A DNA stretch of 64,000 bases from Pararge aegeria (GCF_905163445.1 NC_053197.1:10478001-10542000), one strand, 5' to 3'. Positions 12,050-24,057 are shown, counted from the first letter of the stretch. The notes: a model not told the origin generated them from the sequence alone. Translations and numbers: made by a program.

Positions 12050-12311
12050 GTTCGAACCCCAGTACGCACTTGTAACTTTTCTAAGTTACGTATTAACATA
12101 TCACTTGCTTCACCGGTGAAGGAAAATATCGTGAGGAAACCTGCATGCCTGAAATTCTCCATAAAGTTCTCAAATGTGTGTAGAGTCTACCAATACGCAG
12201 CGGGCCAGCGTGGTGGACTACGTTCTTAACCCCTTCCCATTGTGGGAGGAGACCCGAGCCGTGTAGTAGGGCGATTATGGTTTTTTATTTGATATAATGA
12301 TGATGATGATA
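12050..12311 (+). mobile_element. SINE A, lacking the A box
   Basis: Starts at the B-box region (gttcgaaccccagtacgcac). The family body follows (atcacttgcttcaccggtga, atatcgtgaggaaacctgca, gggccagcgtggtggactac), and it ends in (tga)n at 12296-12311. Confidence 0.8.
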
Positions 12312-12977
12312 ATCTATTTAAGATTTTATTTTTATTGATTAGTTGATTCTAATTTGAATATCTTGTATGGCATAGGTAAATAAAATAATTAAGGATAACA
12401 CAACTGGAATATAACAAAACGAAAAAAAGAGTTACTATTTCTCTATTCTAGTCTATATTCTATAGCTCTCACGTTTTTTGTTCTTAAATTTTAGATATAA
12501 CCTACATTCCTCTACATTATGCAACTTTTAAAAAAACACGTTAAAGTTTAATTTTGACGTATTTTGCAATACCAAAATAAAAGTAATATTAGTTATAATT
12601 ACGTATAAGTTTTAACATTCGTTTCAGCTGCAGTTGAGTCTTCATAATGTTACCTTTTTGCCGGTTCACCTTGACCAAAACTTTGTACCTACAAGCCATT
12701 GCTTCCGTGCCAAATCTAGATTGGAATAATTAACAGTGAAAGCGGACGTCGGTAAATTTCATTTAAAATAAAATGTCTCCGGAGCTACGACTTCAAAGAA
12801 AATATCCACAATAACGAGACCCAAAAAGTTAAATAACGTAAAGTTGTCCTTAAGGACTTATAATAAGAAACACTGGTATGGAACAGTTTTTAATGGAATC
12901 AATGGAATCAATCAATCAATGGAATGGAAAAATATAAATATGTGTTTGCGGACATACATTATATGTTACTAACGTAC

Positions 12978-13198
12978 CTAGCCGGCTTCGCCATGTACGC
13001 CCAATAATAGAATATCATCATAGTAAATAAAAGCTGTATTTGACAGTTCAAAAATAGGAGTGCTCCGATCGTCACCAAACTTTACAGGATTACTCGCCAG
13101 GTCAATCCGGAGATTCCCTGAACGTTTCATTGAAATTGGTCCAGCCGTTTCGGAGCCTATACGAAACATACCCACACACTTTCTCTTTTAAATATATA
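12978..13198 (-). mobile_element. Helitron-like or related non-autonomous element, fragment
   Basis: The plus strand runs from cctagccggcttcgcc to tgaaattggtccagccgttt, then catacccacacactttctct and ttaaatatatagatt. This is the reversed layout of lepidopteran short elements carrying a 'ggtccagccgtttcggag' box. Confidence 0.45.
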
Positions 13199-14077
13199 GA
13201 TTACCATAGACCTTTTGTACTGGAGTTTTCCTCCACGGTTTTGTTTTATAAGTTATTTTAATTAAGTTTTACGCAGGAGTGCGGTGCGTAAATAAGGCAT
13301 TAAATATTTTTGTGTGACAGCTGACAATACCCGAGGTGAGCTTTATGGGTCCCAAAATAGCAATTCGTATTTTTAATTATTTAAAATAATAGCGGAATTG
13401 AAACAAATCCAGCCTGTATTTTCTGCTATACTATAGGTATTTATTTAAACTATAAATACCTACTAATACTTCAATCTGAAGAGTTTGTTAATTGATAGCT
13501 CTATTTTAGTGGAATATTATAGGCTTACACTACAACAGTTAGAAGCTGAGCAAGCGAAATGTATAGTAACGCGGGCGGATGACGCGGTGGGTCGGTGTAT
13601 ATTAAGTAGCTTATGCTGTATGTTTACTAATACAGAATCTGAAATTTTACGCGGACAAAGTCGTGGGGAATAGTTATATATATAGCATAAAATTCTCTTA
13701 AACTTTAAATAAGTAAGGAATACACCTTCTTCCACTCTCTACAGTGTCGATTACACAATCATGATGTATCGGCGAAAGCGGTAAATAATGAAGCTTTTGT
13801 AAAGAGTCTAATAAAAAACCTGCGTCGCTCCGTCGAAGGAATCGATAGATCGTTTGTTAGCTTCCACTAAATAACAACGCTTGGCAGCCTTAATAATAAA
13901 GTCAATGTAAACTAACTTATCGATTTTATTCGCTGACGTATATTCGAACGTGTAAGTTTTGTGACTATTTTACTATGGTTGCATAATGACTTGTAGCTAC
14001 TTATTGATAAACGACTAAAACACCGGGAGGTATCTATGCATCGTTCGTATCCATGTAGGACTGAGGTGCATCGATAA

Positions 14078-14150
14078 TGCAGTCGTATTTATATCAAAAT
14101 ACCCACCAATTCAATGTCATGAACATTGGTTGTTAATCAAATATAATTTT
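14078..14150. repeat. Dispersed repeat, partner at 60961-61036
   Basis: Both segments share atttatat.aaaatacccacc, then tcaatgtcatgaacattgg, then aatcaaat.taattt in the same order. The family is unknown. Confidence 0.6.
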
Positions 14151-15094
14151 AATTGTTTCTTGAAAACTATAAATTTTAATAAAATATCTTGCAAATATGA
14201 ATTTATAGTTATCAAAAGTTTAATTATTTACCCACTTTATAAATTTACTGTAACATTATCGATGCGAGTAAGAGCTGGCCTGCGACAATGACTGTAAGTG
14301 GAGAAGCGGTATAACCTGAAGGGGGTATGGCAGTTTATTAAATGCTTTCCCCATGTCATCGTACCTATAAACGTAAAATTCATGGTGGTACAGCTTCGTC
14401 GGTTATAAGCTAAGTTATTAGCTCGACCAAAGACGCAATTTTAATCTTTCTTATAAAAATTTAATATGATAGTCTTACCCAGGATATAAGCTAGGAAAGT
14501 TATTCTAGTGCGGTCCTAACGTCAAGCCGTAAGTAACCTATAAAATCGGTTATAGTTTTATAACGTATGACGATACTTTAACATGACCTTTAAACACAGT
14601 TACTTAACCTGTAGGCAGTGGAATGCAAAGAATTTTTTACCAACCTAAGCCTAAAGCGGGCAGATGGCATAAAACGGAAAAAACCTCCATCAATACGAGT
14701 GATATAAGATATACGGTAGGCAGTGCTTTTGTGCTTATATGAAGTGAAGGAAATCGTAGACATAGACTACGATTTTCTCAACGTAATTTTATTAGATATT
14801 TCTATTCAGATAATTCTGTGGCCCACGTGCTTCGTCCGCATTTATCGTGCTTATCCCGTGGAAAGCTTTTGTTTTCTCGTTATGAAAAGTAGGCTATTTT
14901 ACTCTCCGTATTTCATTTAAGTAAGTCATTTTGATTGGTAGCTTAGTTAGAGCGTAATGGTCAAACAAATAAATAAACACACTTACGTATTTATAGCATT
15001 AGTTAGGATGATGACCATTCAGGATTAGCTTTTAGATACACTGTTGCTTTTTACTTAAGTTGTATAAGATGGGAATAAAAAGTATTGAACTTAC

Positions 15095-15221
15095 TTAGAG
15101 CGATATTCGCTTGCTTGTTCCTGTCAAGTTGGCCCCTTAACGCTCGTAGCCTCCGTAACTTCTGCTCTTGCGCTTCAACTCTTTCACGTAACCTCCGCAA
15201 CCGCTCGCCTTCTACTGCCAC
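15095..15221 (-). CDS. ASPP: ASPP internal exon, coiled coil continued (partial gene)
   Basis: Internal exon of 127 nt on the minus strand: 42 codons plus one base of a split codon. The acceptor is tttttgtctcag at 15222-15233 and the donor is gtaagttc at 15087-15094. It starts in phase 0 directly after the ...RQHQ of the exon at 25353. The product reads VAVEGERLRRLRERVEAQEQ, then KLRRLRALRGQLDRNKQAN, then IAL. The vertebrate counterpart reads VAEQEKLKRLKEIAENQEAK…LKKVRALKGHVE, so order and spacing are conserved. It is a highly charged Arg/Glu/Leu amphipathic helix, probably part of the coiled-coil oligomerisation segment. The last base (A) joins CT of the next exon to make a Thr codon. The exon lies isolated between introns of 10.1 kb and 9.4 kb. 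Confidence 0.93.
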
Positions 15222-15479
15222 CTGAGACAAAAATATTTAGTTAACACTACATCGCCATCATAATGACATATCTCAAGTAAACACCTATGAGTTGGTGCCA
15301 TTTTGTTTCTTTAATAACCGAGTCCGCAGTAAGTATATGACATCATTAATAAAATTTTTCTAGCCCTGCTAGTCTATGGTTATTACTTCATAAGGAAACC
15401 ATTCCAAACAAAATTGACTGGCAGTTTAAATAAGAACCAATTTAGATTGGTATTTTGATTTTGATTTTCTTTCCCTTTG

Positions 15480-15890
15480 TCGATACGGGCATAGGCACCA
15501 TGGCAAAATTATGCATCTCACGGGATATCAGAACCAGCCGCTTCGTCTGTTTAGGAATTCTGATAACCCGTGATATGCAGAATTGGAGAGATTACCTCAT
15601 TGGAAAAAATTAAAGTCCTAATTGCCCCACATGTGGGGTAATTGAGAGTATTTATCACGTTGTGTGTTCGGAATGAACTTTACTTAGAATAAGTTTGCTA
15701 GATAGTTATTTAAGTATAGTAGATTTAATTAGCTTTAAAGCGTTTCCTCCTAGATCAGAATCAAAACTGATATATAAATCAGTTAGGACATATTTTAGAT
15801 TAAAAGAATAAATATCTGTACTTAACTTAAAGAGCGACGCAGTCACATTATGTGACTAAGCTCTTTAAATAAATAGAAAAAAAAATTGCA
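15480..15890 (+). mobile_element. LINE 3' end (I/Jockey/R1-like) with zinc-knuckle remnant
   Basis: Around 15622-15680 one frame reads PNCPTCGVIESIYHVVCSE, a CxxC…H…C knuckle typical of the C-terminus of R1/I/Jockey-type LINE reverse transcriptases. After a stop, the same frame continues as LLRISLLDSYLSIVDLISF and onward to about 15810. It ends with aagctctttaaataaatag and an A run at 15879-15887. Stops and frameshifts show it is dead. An inverted repeat lies at 15507-15584. Confidence 0.65.
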
Positions 15891-16629
15891 ACCAATGCGT
15901 CATAGTTTCCAATATATCCTCCCTCATAAGGCCCCCTATCAAAGGCAATTCGTCGCAGCGATTGGTTGCACGTAGATCATAAAGATCCAACGCTTCAAAA
16001 CTGCCATCCACACTCGTGCATGCAGAATGTGACAGTCTTTACATGTATGAATATTAGGTTTGTGTTTTCTGCTTGCACCAGTAATTGAGCAAGTCGTAGC
16101 AGAAATATTTGGACCATATTCGCGGACGATAATTATGTAGATGATAAGAAACTCGTGCAAGATTTACGCGAATAAACTTTCAGGTGAAAACGCCCAAGAT
16201 TGCATGCGATTTCCGAGATCGCCTTCGTAGTGGGTTTTCGATTTGGACATCCGTTGCTTGCGTTATCGTTTGTGACGGATTACCAAATGATGATCTCTAT
16301 AATCTTTGCATCTTCATATTTTTAATGACGTAGTTATAAACAGTCTAAGTAGTAAGTACCGCGACAAGTAGTAAGTACCGCGAAACTTCATAAAACAACT
16401 TATCACTTGTTCTATACTTTTGTGATTTAATATCGTCAACATCTGTCTTTATTCCGTGTGAATATCTGCAACATGCTAAAGGAAATTCTATTGTTCCCCG
16501 TTCAATACTTTCAAATACAAAAGAAATATTATTTAGCTGTGTAACAAAGCAAGGAGTAGATATTATTCTACTCTCAGTAGGTATTGCTCTGTTACTTTTC
16601 GTTATTTTATTGGATCGACTTCTGATTCA

Positions 16630-16885
16630 TTTCTCGTCATCATTGTCATCATCAGCCTATTACCACTCACATAAAAAAGGCACAGACTTACTATCATACA
16701 ACAGGGTTTTAGGGCATGGACCCACCACACTGCTCCAATGCAAGCAGTCAGTAGTCTACCGACTATTCACATGAGTCAGTGAACTGCAATCATCAGCTTA
16801 ACATGCTCTCATAAGCATGAGGTTTAAGAACGCTAATTTCCTTCCGAACTAGTACTGAAAACCAATACTTAAGAATTTTCCCGTA
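16630..16885 (-). mobile_element. SINE E, degraded
   Basis: gtcatcatcagcctattacc, cacaacagggttttagggca, cccaccacactgctccaatg, gactattcacatgagtcagt and ttaacatgctctcataagc follow the same order as the copy at 31905-32200. The reversed tRNA-like head at the high end is not recognisable. Confidence 0.5.
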
Positions 16886-17150
16886 AGTAACGCAAAATAT
16901 ATGTTTATTATAAACATACGAATGGTAGAAGATTTTTTTCAGTTTTTTTTTTAAAACGCTTTATGAATGATCCTATTATAACATTCAAGATAATAAAAAT
17001 AAAACAAAAACCTGGAATATTCAATTCACAATCTACTTTGTTTTAAGCGTCTTTGTTTGTCGTGAACTTGTGAATTTATTCTCTGACCCAGAGCGCTTTT
17101 GGAGCTCCTTTATGAATTGCTTTAGTTTTTAAGTTGAGAAGTAGAGTTAT

Positions 17151-17181
17151 TATTTATTTATTTATTTATTTATTTATTATA
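17151..17181. repeat. (TTTA)n microsatellite
   Basis: About seven tandem tttA units. Confidence 0.9.
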
Positions 17182-17305
17182 AACACCTTATAACAATGCT
17201 AAGGATTCAATTGTTAAAAATCTAGGTCTAAAAATGGAATATGAAATTGGTTTGTGTGTGCGTTAGAACGTGTGTATGAATTATTGTTTTAATATTATAT
17301 AAAAT

Positions 17306-17410
17306 TCAAAATTCAAAATTCAAAATTCATTTATTTCAAGTAGGCCTAATATAAGCACTTTTCAAACGTCAAGTCTGTCTGTTTGTAGTAATTCTACCAC
17401 CAAAACCTTT
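17306..17410 (-). mobile_element. LINE 3' end (Jockey-like), reverse orientation
   Basis: The plus strand begins with three repeats of ttcaaaa, then attcatttatttcaagtagg, then gcacttttcaaacgtcaagt and gtagtaattctaccacc. This is the reverse complement of the LINE tail whose plus-strand part appears at 7434 and 44207. Confidence 0.7.
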
Positions 17411-17534
17411 TTTCTGTTGCCATAATTATAAATTATAACTGAAGAAGACATCAATCATGCTTATTAGAGATGCCGTAATAATGCAACTGAAATTTTGATT
17501 CAAGTCATTGGTCTATATAAAATAAAATAAAAGC

Positions 17535-17705
17535 AAGAAGAAGAAACACTTATAACATACAGGAAAAAAAAAGTGAGGAGTATACAGTAAACAATGTAGA
17601 CATGCAAAGGCATCCTGCTGCAAGCAATCTTTTACAAGCACCCTTTGTAGGCAGGACTTACAGCAAGAGAACGGGATAGGGCCAAGAATGTTGAAAATGT
17701 ATAGA
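17535..17705 (-). mobile_element. LINE or retroposon 3' end with TTC tail, reverse
   Basis: Starts aagaagaagaaacactt and contains gtatacagtaaacaatgtag, catgcaaaggcatcctgctg and gagaacgggatagggcc. It is the reverse complement of the element at 29563-29770, which ends gcaataaagtgtttcttctt. Confidence 0.75.
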
Positions 17706-18055
17706 TACAAATACTTAGATAATTTAAATAAATATACGTCTAAATCTATAATATATATAATAGATGGATGTTGAGGTCACATCGGTGCCGGTTAAAAACT
17801 ATCCACTAGTAGGTACAGTTTCAGTTCTACGCGTATTAACTTGTATTTATATATTATGCCTACATAGCACAATATGCACGTGCTTACTGCACAGTACGCG
17901 TCTCTTGCACAAAAGACAGATTTATAGACGCAAAACAATGGATAGGTACTACAAATAATTAATTTATGGGCTAAAACGTAATGCCGCAAAAAGTCCCAGC
18001 ACTTAAATTGAAGCGACATTATTTCGACCTGGCGAATAAAATGAGTTTCCTAGAT

Positions 18056-18729
18056 CGGGGCTTCCCAACCTGCACGGCTAGCTTGGGCATGAGATAATTA
18101 TCTCCCCACGGAAAGGATATAAATTTATCTTTTTCCACAGCTTTATCAACTCTCAGAGGACCAGTGGAAATAATATTTAAATAATATATGAGTAATAATA
18201 AACGGGAGTAAACTTCTCCTATTCCGTGTTCCCGTGCTATAGTAGGGGTCCCTGTCAGGGGACATAATCGGGGGATATAATTATTGTCCTGGCCTGTGCT
18301 AGCCCTGCTGGGCGCCGCGACACCACAGGACACAGCGCCGTAGATAGAGTAAATAGAGGGGAACGGCGCGGCGCTCCTTATGTACTTTAAAAAAAATGAA
18401 GTATTTTTGCAGCGGTATCACGGCTTTTGTAACGGACGGATCACACTTTGAAAAATTGTGTGGAGATGACCAAGCTCAGCCATCCTATTGGGGAAGTTTT
18501 ATTTTTTTTAATTCTTTCATAAAATTTATTATTTATTATGGTTTTATTAGTTTGTTATCAAGGATGTTTTATTTTTGCGCCTATCTACCAAACTAACAAC
18601 CTTACTATTTATGCCTACCATGCATATGCAACCTATGTATTTTAACTAAAGAGGTTAGAGCGCGGGCGCCGTTGACAAATTTCTTAACTTGTAACTGCGC
18701 AGCTGGCTTAATATGGTTGGGAACCCCTG
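18056..18729. mobile_element. hAT-type non-autonomous DNA transposon (674 bp)
   Basis: The terminal inverted repeats are cggggcttcccaacc (left) and ggttgggaacccctg (right). They match the hAT consensus CAGGGGTTCCCAACC with two changes at the left end. They are flanked by an 8-bp duplication, tcctagat (18048-18055) and ccctagat (18730-18737), with one mismatch. The 8-bp length is diagnostic for hAT. A 104-codon minus frame inside (18019-18333) resembles no transposase, and a GC-rich stretch lies at 18300-18376. Mobilisation would have needed a transposase from elsewhere. Confidence 0.85.
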
Positions 18730-18845
18730 CCCTAGATGGTTCTTACAAACTATTGCACATTCTTCATCTAGCGCTTTCATAATCAAATATTGGATAAGTG
18801 CAACATGCTCCGCCGAATTATTCGTACCGTCGACGGTAGTGGTGA

Positions 18846-18915
18846 ACAGATCATGACAACCATTTACTATGATCACCATCCCGTTTGCCCAGCGTGGTTA
18901 TTAGAGGCAAAGCGT
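18846..18915. repeat. Family B fragment, reverse orientation to 8396 copy
   Basis: atttactatgatcaccatcc, gtttgcccagcgtggttatt and agaggcaaagcgttatgttg are the reverse complement of the middle of the 8396-8632 copy. Confidence 0.55.
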
Positions 18916-21540
18916 TATGTTGGGAGAGGTTTTTAGGCAATGAAATGTTATGGGCTATTAATGATTAGTCGTCACTACGTCGCGCGTTGGTCCCATTGCA
19001 TTTGATTGATGATTGATTCCCATGCCTTTTCGCTAATAGGAACGAGAGTTTGACAGCTCTACCACTTCGCTCCATTATTAATAATAATATTTTTTAATAT
19101 ATATTATGTAATAAATATTTGATAATATTGGAAGCATCAAGCAGTTTAGAAATTGGTACATGATTTAGCGATCACTAAATATAAAGGCGCAAGATAAAGC
19201 TAAAAGCATTTGTTTGTTTGATTTAGTTATTTATAAAACACTTAATGTACAATGGCAAATCTAAAGCCATGCGACTTTCCACGACTGAAAATACCTAAAG
19301 CTTGATTCACATTAGCCTTGTGTCGTGCCGTGATGAAGCCTCTAAGACTCAGGATTCATACGTTTTATAGAGAGTGCAGTAGTACACGTTTTAGTAGGCA
19401 GATATAAAATTATGATCGTCTTTGCATTAGGTTATATAAAAAAAATTCAGCGATTTTCTTTAATATTCTATGATTTTTTAATAAAAAAAGCCTATAAAAA
19501 TCGTACTAAATGAGTAACATTATCCTACTATACGATGATATTGTAAAAAAGTTAAAGAGCTAACTGCCTGGGTACCAATTTAATTTTAAGTGTCAATGAG
19601 ATGTTTATACAGAAAACACTCCGTTAACTTTGCTGTGAGAATATATCAAAATCAGTATTTTAATTAGCGATTCGGAGAATTACCATGATAACCTCACTAC
19701 AGTGGATTTATTTTACTTTGGTTTGACTTAGGTAATCTAGAAGAAATAATAGCCTGTGAAATTATTATTCTCTGAGAATTGCTCATCAAATTACATTTAA
19801 CAATTCAACAAGTGCCTTTCCTTGAGTGATGAACCGAGAAAGCCAATTATGAAGGATAAACAATTCTTTCCTTTAATATAAAACAATATTCTAATGAAAA
19901 AATGAAAAAAAGATCTTATAAAGTAAAATGTAAGACACAATTTTGAAATTTCCCCTTTATCTCCCCAGTACCGTTTATTATTTCAAACTTTCATCAACAG
20001 AGTTTTGTATCGTGCTTTTTATTAAAATCTTTAAGGACGTTACGGATGCAGACATTAGTAGAAAACCTGTGAAGGAAATTCGAAGCTTTCGAGATGTGCT
20101 CATATACACTAGGCCAATGCGTTCAGATTGAGGTAGAGCAGTTGCTGTTAAAAATTAACAAACAAATAAAAATATATAATTTCAAAACTTTCGTAAAGAA
20201 AGACTATTGTATGATATCAATACACCGAGAAATTTAAATTCAAATAGCATACGGAGTAAAAGTTAAACCTATATAATAATAATTAAAATTATTTTTCTAA
20301 CAAGGTACGTTTTCTTTTTGAAAACAGGAGCACAAAGAACTCATACGGTAGAAAGCCTTCATTCATAATTTAATTTCTACTGCGAATTTTAACATTTGCA
20401 AGGTAAGTCTAAAATTTATTTTATGTTTTACCTCCGTTCATATTCATTTGTTTTTTTATTTTGTTAAATATTTTCCTTCAATTTCTCATGACTCTCGCAT
20501 TTATTTGATAAAGGAAACGTACTGTTTAGAAACTCGCTGGAGGTAATCATTTTTTTAACACAAATTATTCGCTTTTGTACACATATATATGTGTGGCTTA
20601 TATAACAAACCCTATACAATCCGTACTGTGTTTTAATTACTTTTTAGCCCGGGAAAACCAAAGATTCCCATAGGATATAAAAAAACCCATAACAAACGCT
20701 GACAAACTCGCAGGCAGTACATAGTAGTATATATTAATGTATTTGAAAGAACCCATTCCATACCTATACTCAAAGATTCAAAAAATTCAAAGATTTGTAA
20801 TGTGTTGTCGTAACAAACATATTTTTGTTGGCTAAATCTTACGAGATAGAATAAATTGCTGTGGAATTGTATTATTAGTCACTCCAAAATTCTTCACATT
20901 AGTATCCACATTGCACACGTGCAACGCCGGGAGAACGCTAGTTAATACTAAGTCCCAACCTGATCAACTGTAAAATACAACCAAACTGATAGAGGAAATT
21001 AAATTTTGCCAGTCTTGAAGCTGATACGCGTTTACTAGATCAATAAAGTATAGTAAGTTCAGAGTTCTCGTCATTTTACAGTATCCGTACAGTATCCGTA
21101 TCCTACACTCACAGTCGGTTTCATATGAATCCATCCACATGATACAAACACATTAAAGATAGAACTAGTAATGTTTCAAAAAGATCTTTTAGTTTCAACT
21201 TATATTCATTAACGTCAATTAAGAGCATACAACATTAAATTATAGCGCGCTCCTGTCTTTTAATAAAACGACAGTTTTATATTCACAGCGAGAGAAAATG
21301 TTATTAATGTCAAGATGTTATATTAAAACTTCGCTTGACAGTTAAACTAAAAACGTATCTACCATTAAGACTACATTAAAACTTTTAAAACCCCAAGTAC
21401 TCGTATATGTAGTCCTACTACAAAGGTAGAATAAATTTGTTAAAGAGTTATTCGTGTTCTTTATATAATGCGTATCATGTTTAAGTAAGGTGTGCCTAAT
21501 GGTTATTTTTAACGGGTTCTTTTTTAACTAGCGAATATTT

Positions 21541-21806
21541 GACGGCCGATTGGCGCAGTTTGCAGCTAACTTGCTTTCTGAGCCGAAGGCCGTGGGTTCG
21601 ATTCCCACAACTGAAAAATGTTTGTGTGATGAGCATGAATGTTTGCCAGTGTCTGGGTGTTTATATGTATATTCTAATTATTTATGTAATATATTATTCA
21701 TAAAGATATTCATCAGTCATCTTAGTACCCATAACACAAGCTACGCTTACTTTGGGGCTACGTGGCGATGTGTGTATTGTCGTAGTATATTTATATTTAT
21801 TTATTA
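21541..21806 (+). mobile_element. SINE C, full length
   Basis: gacggccgattggcgcagtt head, gggttcgattccc B box, then tttgtgtgatgagcatgaat, acacaagctacgcttacttt and a ttatttattta tail. A frame translated as MAQFAANLL… is a SINE by-product. Confidence 0.88.
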
Positions 21807-22088
21807 ATATGAATGAGTTTTAAAGGCTTTTGCTCAAATACTAAGTGAGCGAATATATTGCGGCAACTACCCTGCGTATCTCGAAATCGGTGACTCAACA
21901 TAACTCGATAAAAACTTAATGCACAGAAATTAAATGATCTAATATAATCGCCGTAACCAAATTTTAGATAATCTAACAGTGATAATGATTCAAAAAAGTG
22001 TAATAATATTGTAATATACAAAACAGGGAGACTATTATTACACTTTTTTGAAGAACTTTATCATAATATTAATTTATGAATGTAAGTG

Positions 22089-22345
22089 TTGATAGCCTAG
22101 GTGTTAGGACTTCGGCTTCACTTTCGCGTGACTGAGGTGTGAACCCCGGTACGCACATACTACCTGGTAGCTTTTCAAAACATCGTGAGGAAATCTGCAT
22201 GTCTGAGAGTCCTTCGTAATGTTCTCAAAGGTGTGTTTAGTTGACCAATCCGTGCTTGACCTTGAATTCCTTGAAGACTACGGCCTAAGCCCTTATTCTG
22301 AGAGGAGACCCTTGGCCTGTAGTGGGCCATTGATATGGGTATGAT
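22089..22345 (+). mobile_element. SINE A, full length
   Basis: A box gatagcctaggtgttagg and B box-like ggtgtgaaccccgg. Then aacatcgtgaggaaatctgc, aatgttctcaaaggtgtgt and gagaggagacccttggcctg, ending near gatatgggtatgatc. Confidence 0.8.
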
Positions 22346-22811
22346 CCATACTCCGTAGAAAGCCGAAAACATCGAACGTCGGACGTCATCGAGGAGACAA
22401 TCGTTTGCTATGTCAAACCGACAAAGGAATCAGCTGTCACACACGGTGGATCATCGTAAAATATTATGCTATTAAAAACATAATCCTATCCCTAAATTAT
22501 ACATTGTTTAAGGGATTACACCATTCCTTTACGTAGCTTTAAAATTCGTATCGCCTTTCGACTTTCAAAGCATTTATTTGAGTTTCATTTTTATACTTTC
22601 CCATTATTAACGAGAAGCTATTATTAGCGAGAGCGAGAACCAAAGAATTTTAATACGTTTTAGGTGGTAAAATGTTGCTTCACGAAATACGATATACTTA
22701 AGAGGAATTCTAGGTATTCGTATAGTTTTTTAGACCAACTTTTTAAATATTTTTTTATATATTAATTTTACGCCTCTCAACGAGGGTTCAGTACGATACG
22801 ACACGGGTAAT

Positions 22812-22827
22812 GACACACACACACACA
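22812..22827. repeat. (CA)n microsatellite, short
   Basis: Eight CA units. Confidence 0.85.
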
Positions 22828-23039
22828 TCTGATAATGGTTCTATATTTTGTATTTAGATACTGCCCGCAAATCCCCAAGTATCCAAATTCAACTGTGATT
22901 GGCTTATCTTACTCTCTACACTTTGCTATCTCCATCTCTCCTTCTATGAATGTGTACAAAGTATCATCAATTTCCATTCAGCAGATTCGGAAAAATAGGT
23001 TGAAATAAACTTCAGTATATCTTCATCACATGATCTACC

Positions 23040-23473
23040 CATGAGGCCGTTATCCACCACGCTCAGAATACAGAGTTTGTTTTTTATTCTTAACCACAAC
23101 TTTGGCCATTGGTAGACTTCACATGCCTTAGAGAAAACAAAAGAAAACTCTCAGGTTTACTGGATTGCTCACGATGTTTTCCTTCACGGTTAAAACAAGT
23201 GATATTTTATCAGTAGCCTATAACAGTCCACTGCTGGATTAAAGGCCTCATCGGCCATAATCACCGCGGTCGGTGGTCGCAGTAGATGGAATTAGTATTA
23301 TAGGGGATGCTGCTGACCGTAATTTATTATATTTAGTTTCAGTGCAAGTGATATTTAATTACATTAATTAAAAATGTATGTACATAGCTCTGAAAAGTTA
23401 AGAGGTGCGTGCCGGGGATCGAACTCGGTGCAGGCCAGCAATGCAGGCCTTAGACCGTACTACTTGGCTTTTA
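23040..23473 (-). mobile_element. SINE A split by a nested family B insertion
   Basis: The low-coordinate part (23040-23207) carries the SINE A body in reverse (ggtagacttcacatgcctta, tcacgatgttttccttcacg). The rest (23345-23473) carries the reversed head (gtgcgtgccggggatcgaac …). Between them lies foreign sequence (23208-23344). Confidence 0.8.
23208..23344. mobile_element. Family B insertion with 12-bp target duplication
   Basis: Contains cagtagcctataacagtcca, ctgctggattaaaggcctca and ataatcaccgcggtcggtgg. It is flanked by an exact duplication of caagtgatattt (23196-23207 and 23345-23356). That sequence occurs once in intact SINE A copies, so it is the target. Confidence 0.85.
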
Positions 23474-23970
23474 GGTTAAATAACGAATATTTTATACCCA
23501 TTAGGTAATATTGGGAAGTCATAACAATAAAGCTCGCACTTTTTTGTTCCGAAGTAGGTAGGTAGATTCTTTCAATACACTTTCCTCTACAATGATAAAA
23601 CGACAATATAATGTCAAAGGTTTAATGGAATGTAGTCGGAAACCCTATCCAACAAGCCTTTACTCTGTAGTCTGTGCAGTGAATGTTGGTGCAGTAATAA
23701 TATTGTGCTTCAACTTCTACTTCATTTCCCATCGTATCTTTACTGAAGCACTTCAAACGACTGTACCTCGATGCAAATTAAATGATAATGGATGCTTCAT
23801 ATTTTTTTATAATACAGTTCTAGTTTTAAATAGAAAATTATGAGAAATACTGCTCGCAAGACGTTCCTGCTTCCACGACAACATCTCATCAAGGAAAATT
23901 ATATTAGGATTAAATAATAATCTGACTTGTATAAAATTGTGATTGTATTTCATCATCCAAGTAATATGAG

Positions 23971-24057
23971 AAAACTTTTTTATAGTAATAAAAAAGTTTT
24001 AGAAAATTTGAAAATAATTCCAATTTTCAAGTAGTTGAAAATTTGAATTATTTTCAA
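23971..24057. repeat. Two adjacent hairpins
   Basis: Hairpin 1 has arms 23971-23983 and 23988-24000 (13 bp, perfect) with loop agta. Hairpin 2 has arms 24007-24030 and 24035-24057, about 23 bp with one bulged base, and loop gtag. Only 6 bp separate them. Confidence 0.85.

Larger units (their letters stand above)
5702..15094 (-). other. ASPP intron, 9.4 kb
   Basis: Bounded by a GT donor (15093-15094) and an AG acceptor (5702-5703) on the minus strand. The identifiable repeats are listed separately. Nothing recognisable was seen in 5705-7430 (except a 19-bp tandem doublet of gggtctgttttatttatt around 5819-5858), 7510-7755, 8780-9095, 9135-9829, 10270-10620, 10815-11490, 11570-12045, 12315-12970 and 13200-15094. 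Confidence 0.85.

Noticed and set aside
13780..13870. Short plus frame NEAFVKSLIKNLRRSVEGID as a possible conserved peptide
   Set aside because: It is only about 25 codons, with no splice sites or family match.
18019..18333. 104-codon minus-strand frame as a possible transposase
   Set aside because: It lies across the end of the hAT-type element and shows none of the expected transposase motifs. It is better explained as a chance frame in a non-autonomous element.
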